Source: Caldifarciminota bacterium
GTDB taxonomy: Bacteria; Hydrothermota; Tepidihabitantia; B3-TA06; JALVRC01
Length of the DNA stretch: 6,711 nucleotides
Assembly (NCBI GenBank): GCA_027025255.1
Contig: JALVRC010000032.1
Location: 1 to 6,711, forward strand
Direction: 5' to 3'
In this document: positions 6,588-6,711 of the stretch, one piece after another
Layout of the letters: each line of letters begins with the position of its first letter
Position numbering within the stretch: the first letter of the stretch is position 1
Translations under genes and position numbers: made by a program
The notes under the pieces: model-generated
Database searches by the model: none
Seen by the model: the letters and a program-made list of their open reading frames with translations, nothing else
Told to the model about the DNA's origin: nothing

Positions 6588-6616
6588 TTTATCTATTAGA
6601 ATTGTGCATAGATAAA
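6588..6616. repeat. 9-bp inverted repeat between divergent promoters, possible operator
   Basis: TTTATCTAT (6588-6596) and ATAGATAAA (6608-6616) are perfect reverse complements separated by 11 bases. The repeat lies between the two divergent -35 boxes, 27 bp from one and 38 bp from the other. It could be a dimeric regulator site. With so AT-rich a sequence, chance is a real alternative. Confidence 0.4.
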
Positions 6617-6654
6617 TATAATTAATTTATGTGAGTATTTGTCCTTATATTTTC

Positions 6655-6682
6655 TTGACTTTACATGCTTTTTATATATAAT
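6655..6682 (+). promoter_or_regulatory. Sigma70-type promoter reading out of the window, leaderless arrangement
   Basis: TTGACT (6655-6660, 5/6), a 16-bp spacer, and TATAAT (6677-6682, 6/6) are followed by eight bases (AAAATCTT) and an ATG at 6691. The expected start site is at 6689-6691. The architecture is nearly the same as the opposing promoter of the epimerase gene. Confidence 0.72.
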
Positions 6683-6690
6683 AAAATCTT

Positions 6691-6711
6691 ATGAAAAGTT
6701 TTCCATTGATA
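6691..6711 (+). CDS. 5' end of a probable gene, truncated by the window edge
   Basis: An ATG eight bases after a consensus -10 opens a frame that stays open for the seven codons visible (MKSFPLI). There is no SD, consistent with a leaderless mRNA. The basic residue and following hydrophobic ones could begin a signal peptide, but seven residues cannot identify a product. If the true start lies further downstream this would instead be a 5' leader. Confidence 0.45.

Noticed and set aside
1..6711. CRISPR arrays, tRNA/rRNA genes, insertion sequences, toxin-antitoxin or defence modules
   Set aside because: No regularly spaced repeats, cloverleaf-like segments, transposase motifs or matching protein families were seen on either strand.

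Overview
The window is an AT-rich bacterial segment (by eye roughly one-third G+C, not computed). It carries six complete protein genes, the first codons of a probable seventh, and one candidate micro-gene. Shine-Dalgarno sites, sigma70-type promoters and the protein families all point to Bacteria. The Lys/Ile/Glu-rich proteins, a PGK with several unusual active-region residues, a DUF401-type membrane protein and a lipoprotein with a beta-sandwich domain of FCB-group style suggest a deep-branching, possibly thermophilic lineage such as candidate division WOR-3 or a relative. That placement is inference; no rRNA or other phylogenetic marker is present.

Left block, plus strand (7-5493): phosphoglycerate kinase (pgk), a UDP-N-acetylglucosamine 6-dehydrogenase-type enzyme joined to pgk by an ATGA overlap, a 126-bp gap holding a possible 21-codon ORF, an Mrp/ApbC-type Fe-S carrier ATPase (GTG start, strong SD), a DUF401-like multi-pass membrane protein (TTG start, 11-nt overlap with mrp), and a putative lipoprotein. 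Tight spacing and one orientation suggest a single operon. It mixes central carbon metabolism, nucleotide-sugar oxidation for surface glycans, Fe-S maturation and two envelope proteins, so it looks more like co-transcribed housekeeping genes than one pathway.

Right block: an extended-SDR sugar-epimerase-like gene on the minus strand (5498-6526) converges on the lipoprotein gene with only 4 bp between the stop codons. Upstream of it is a compact divergent promoter region (6527-6690). Each direction has a near-consensus -35, a 16-bp spacer and an exact TATAAT placed only 6 or 8 nt before an ATG, the arrangement expected of leaderless mRNAs. A 9-bp inverted repeat lies between the two promoters. 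The plus-strand gene that starts at 6691 runs off the window.

Most striking structure: a perfect 19-bp inverted repeat with a 2-nt centre (3462-3501) inside the first transmembrane segment of the DUF401-like gene, 18 nt after the mrp stop codon. It has no T-tract and is far too long to be chance. A folded-RNA role (translation control, processing or mRNA stabilisation) is the best guess. I see no mobile element, CRISPR array, tRNA, rRNA or defence system.
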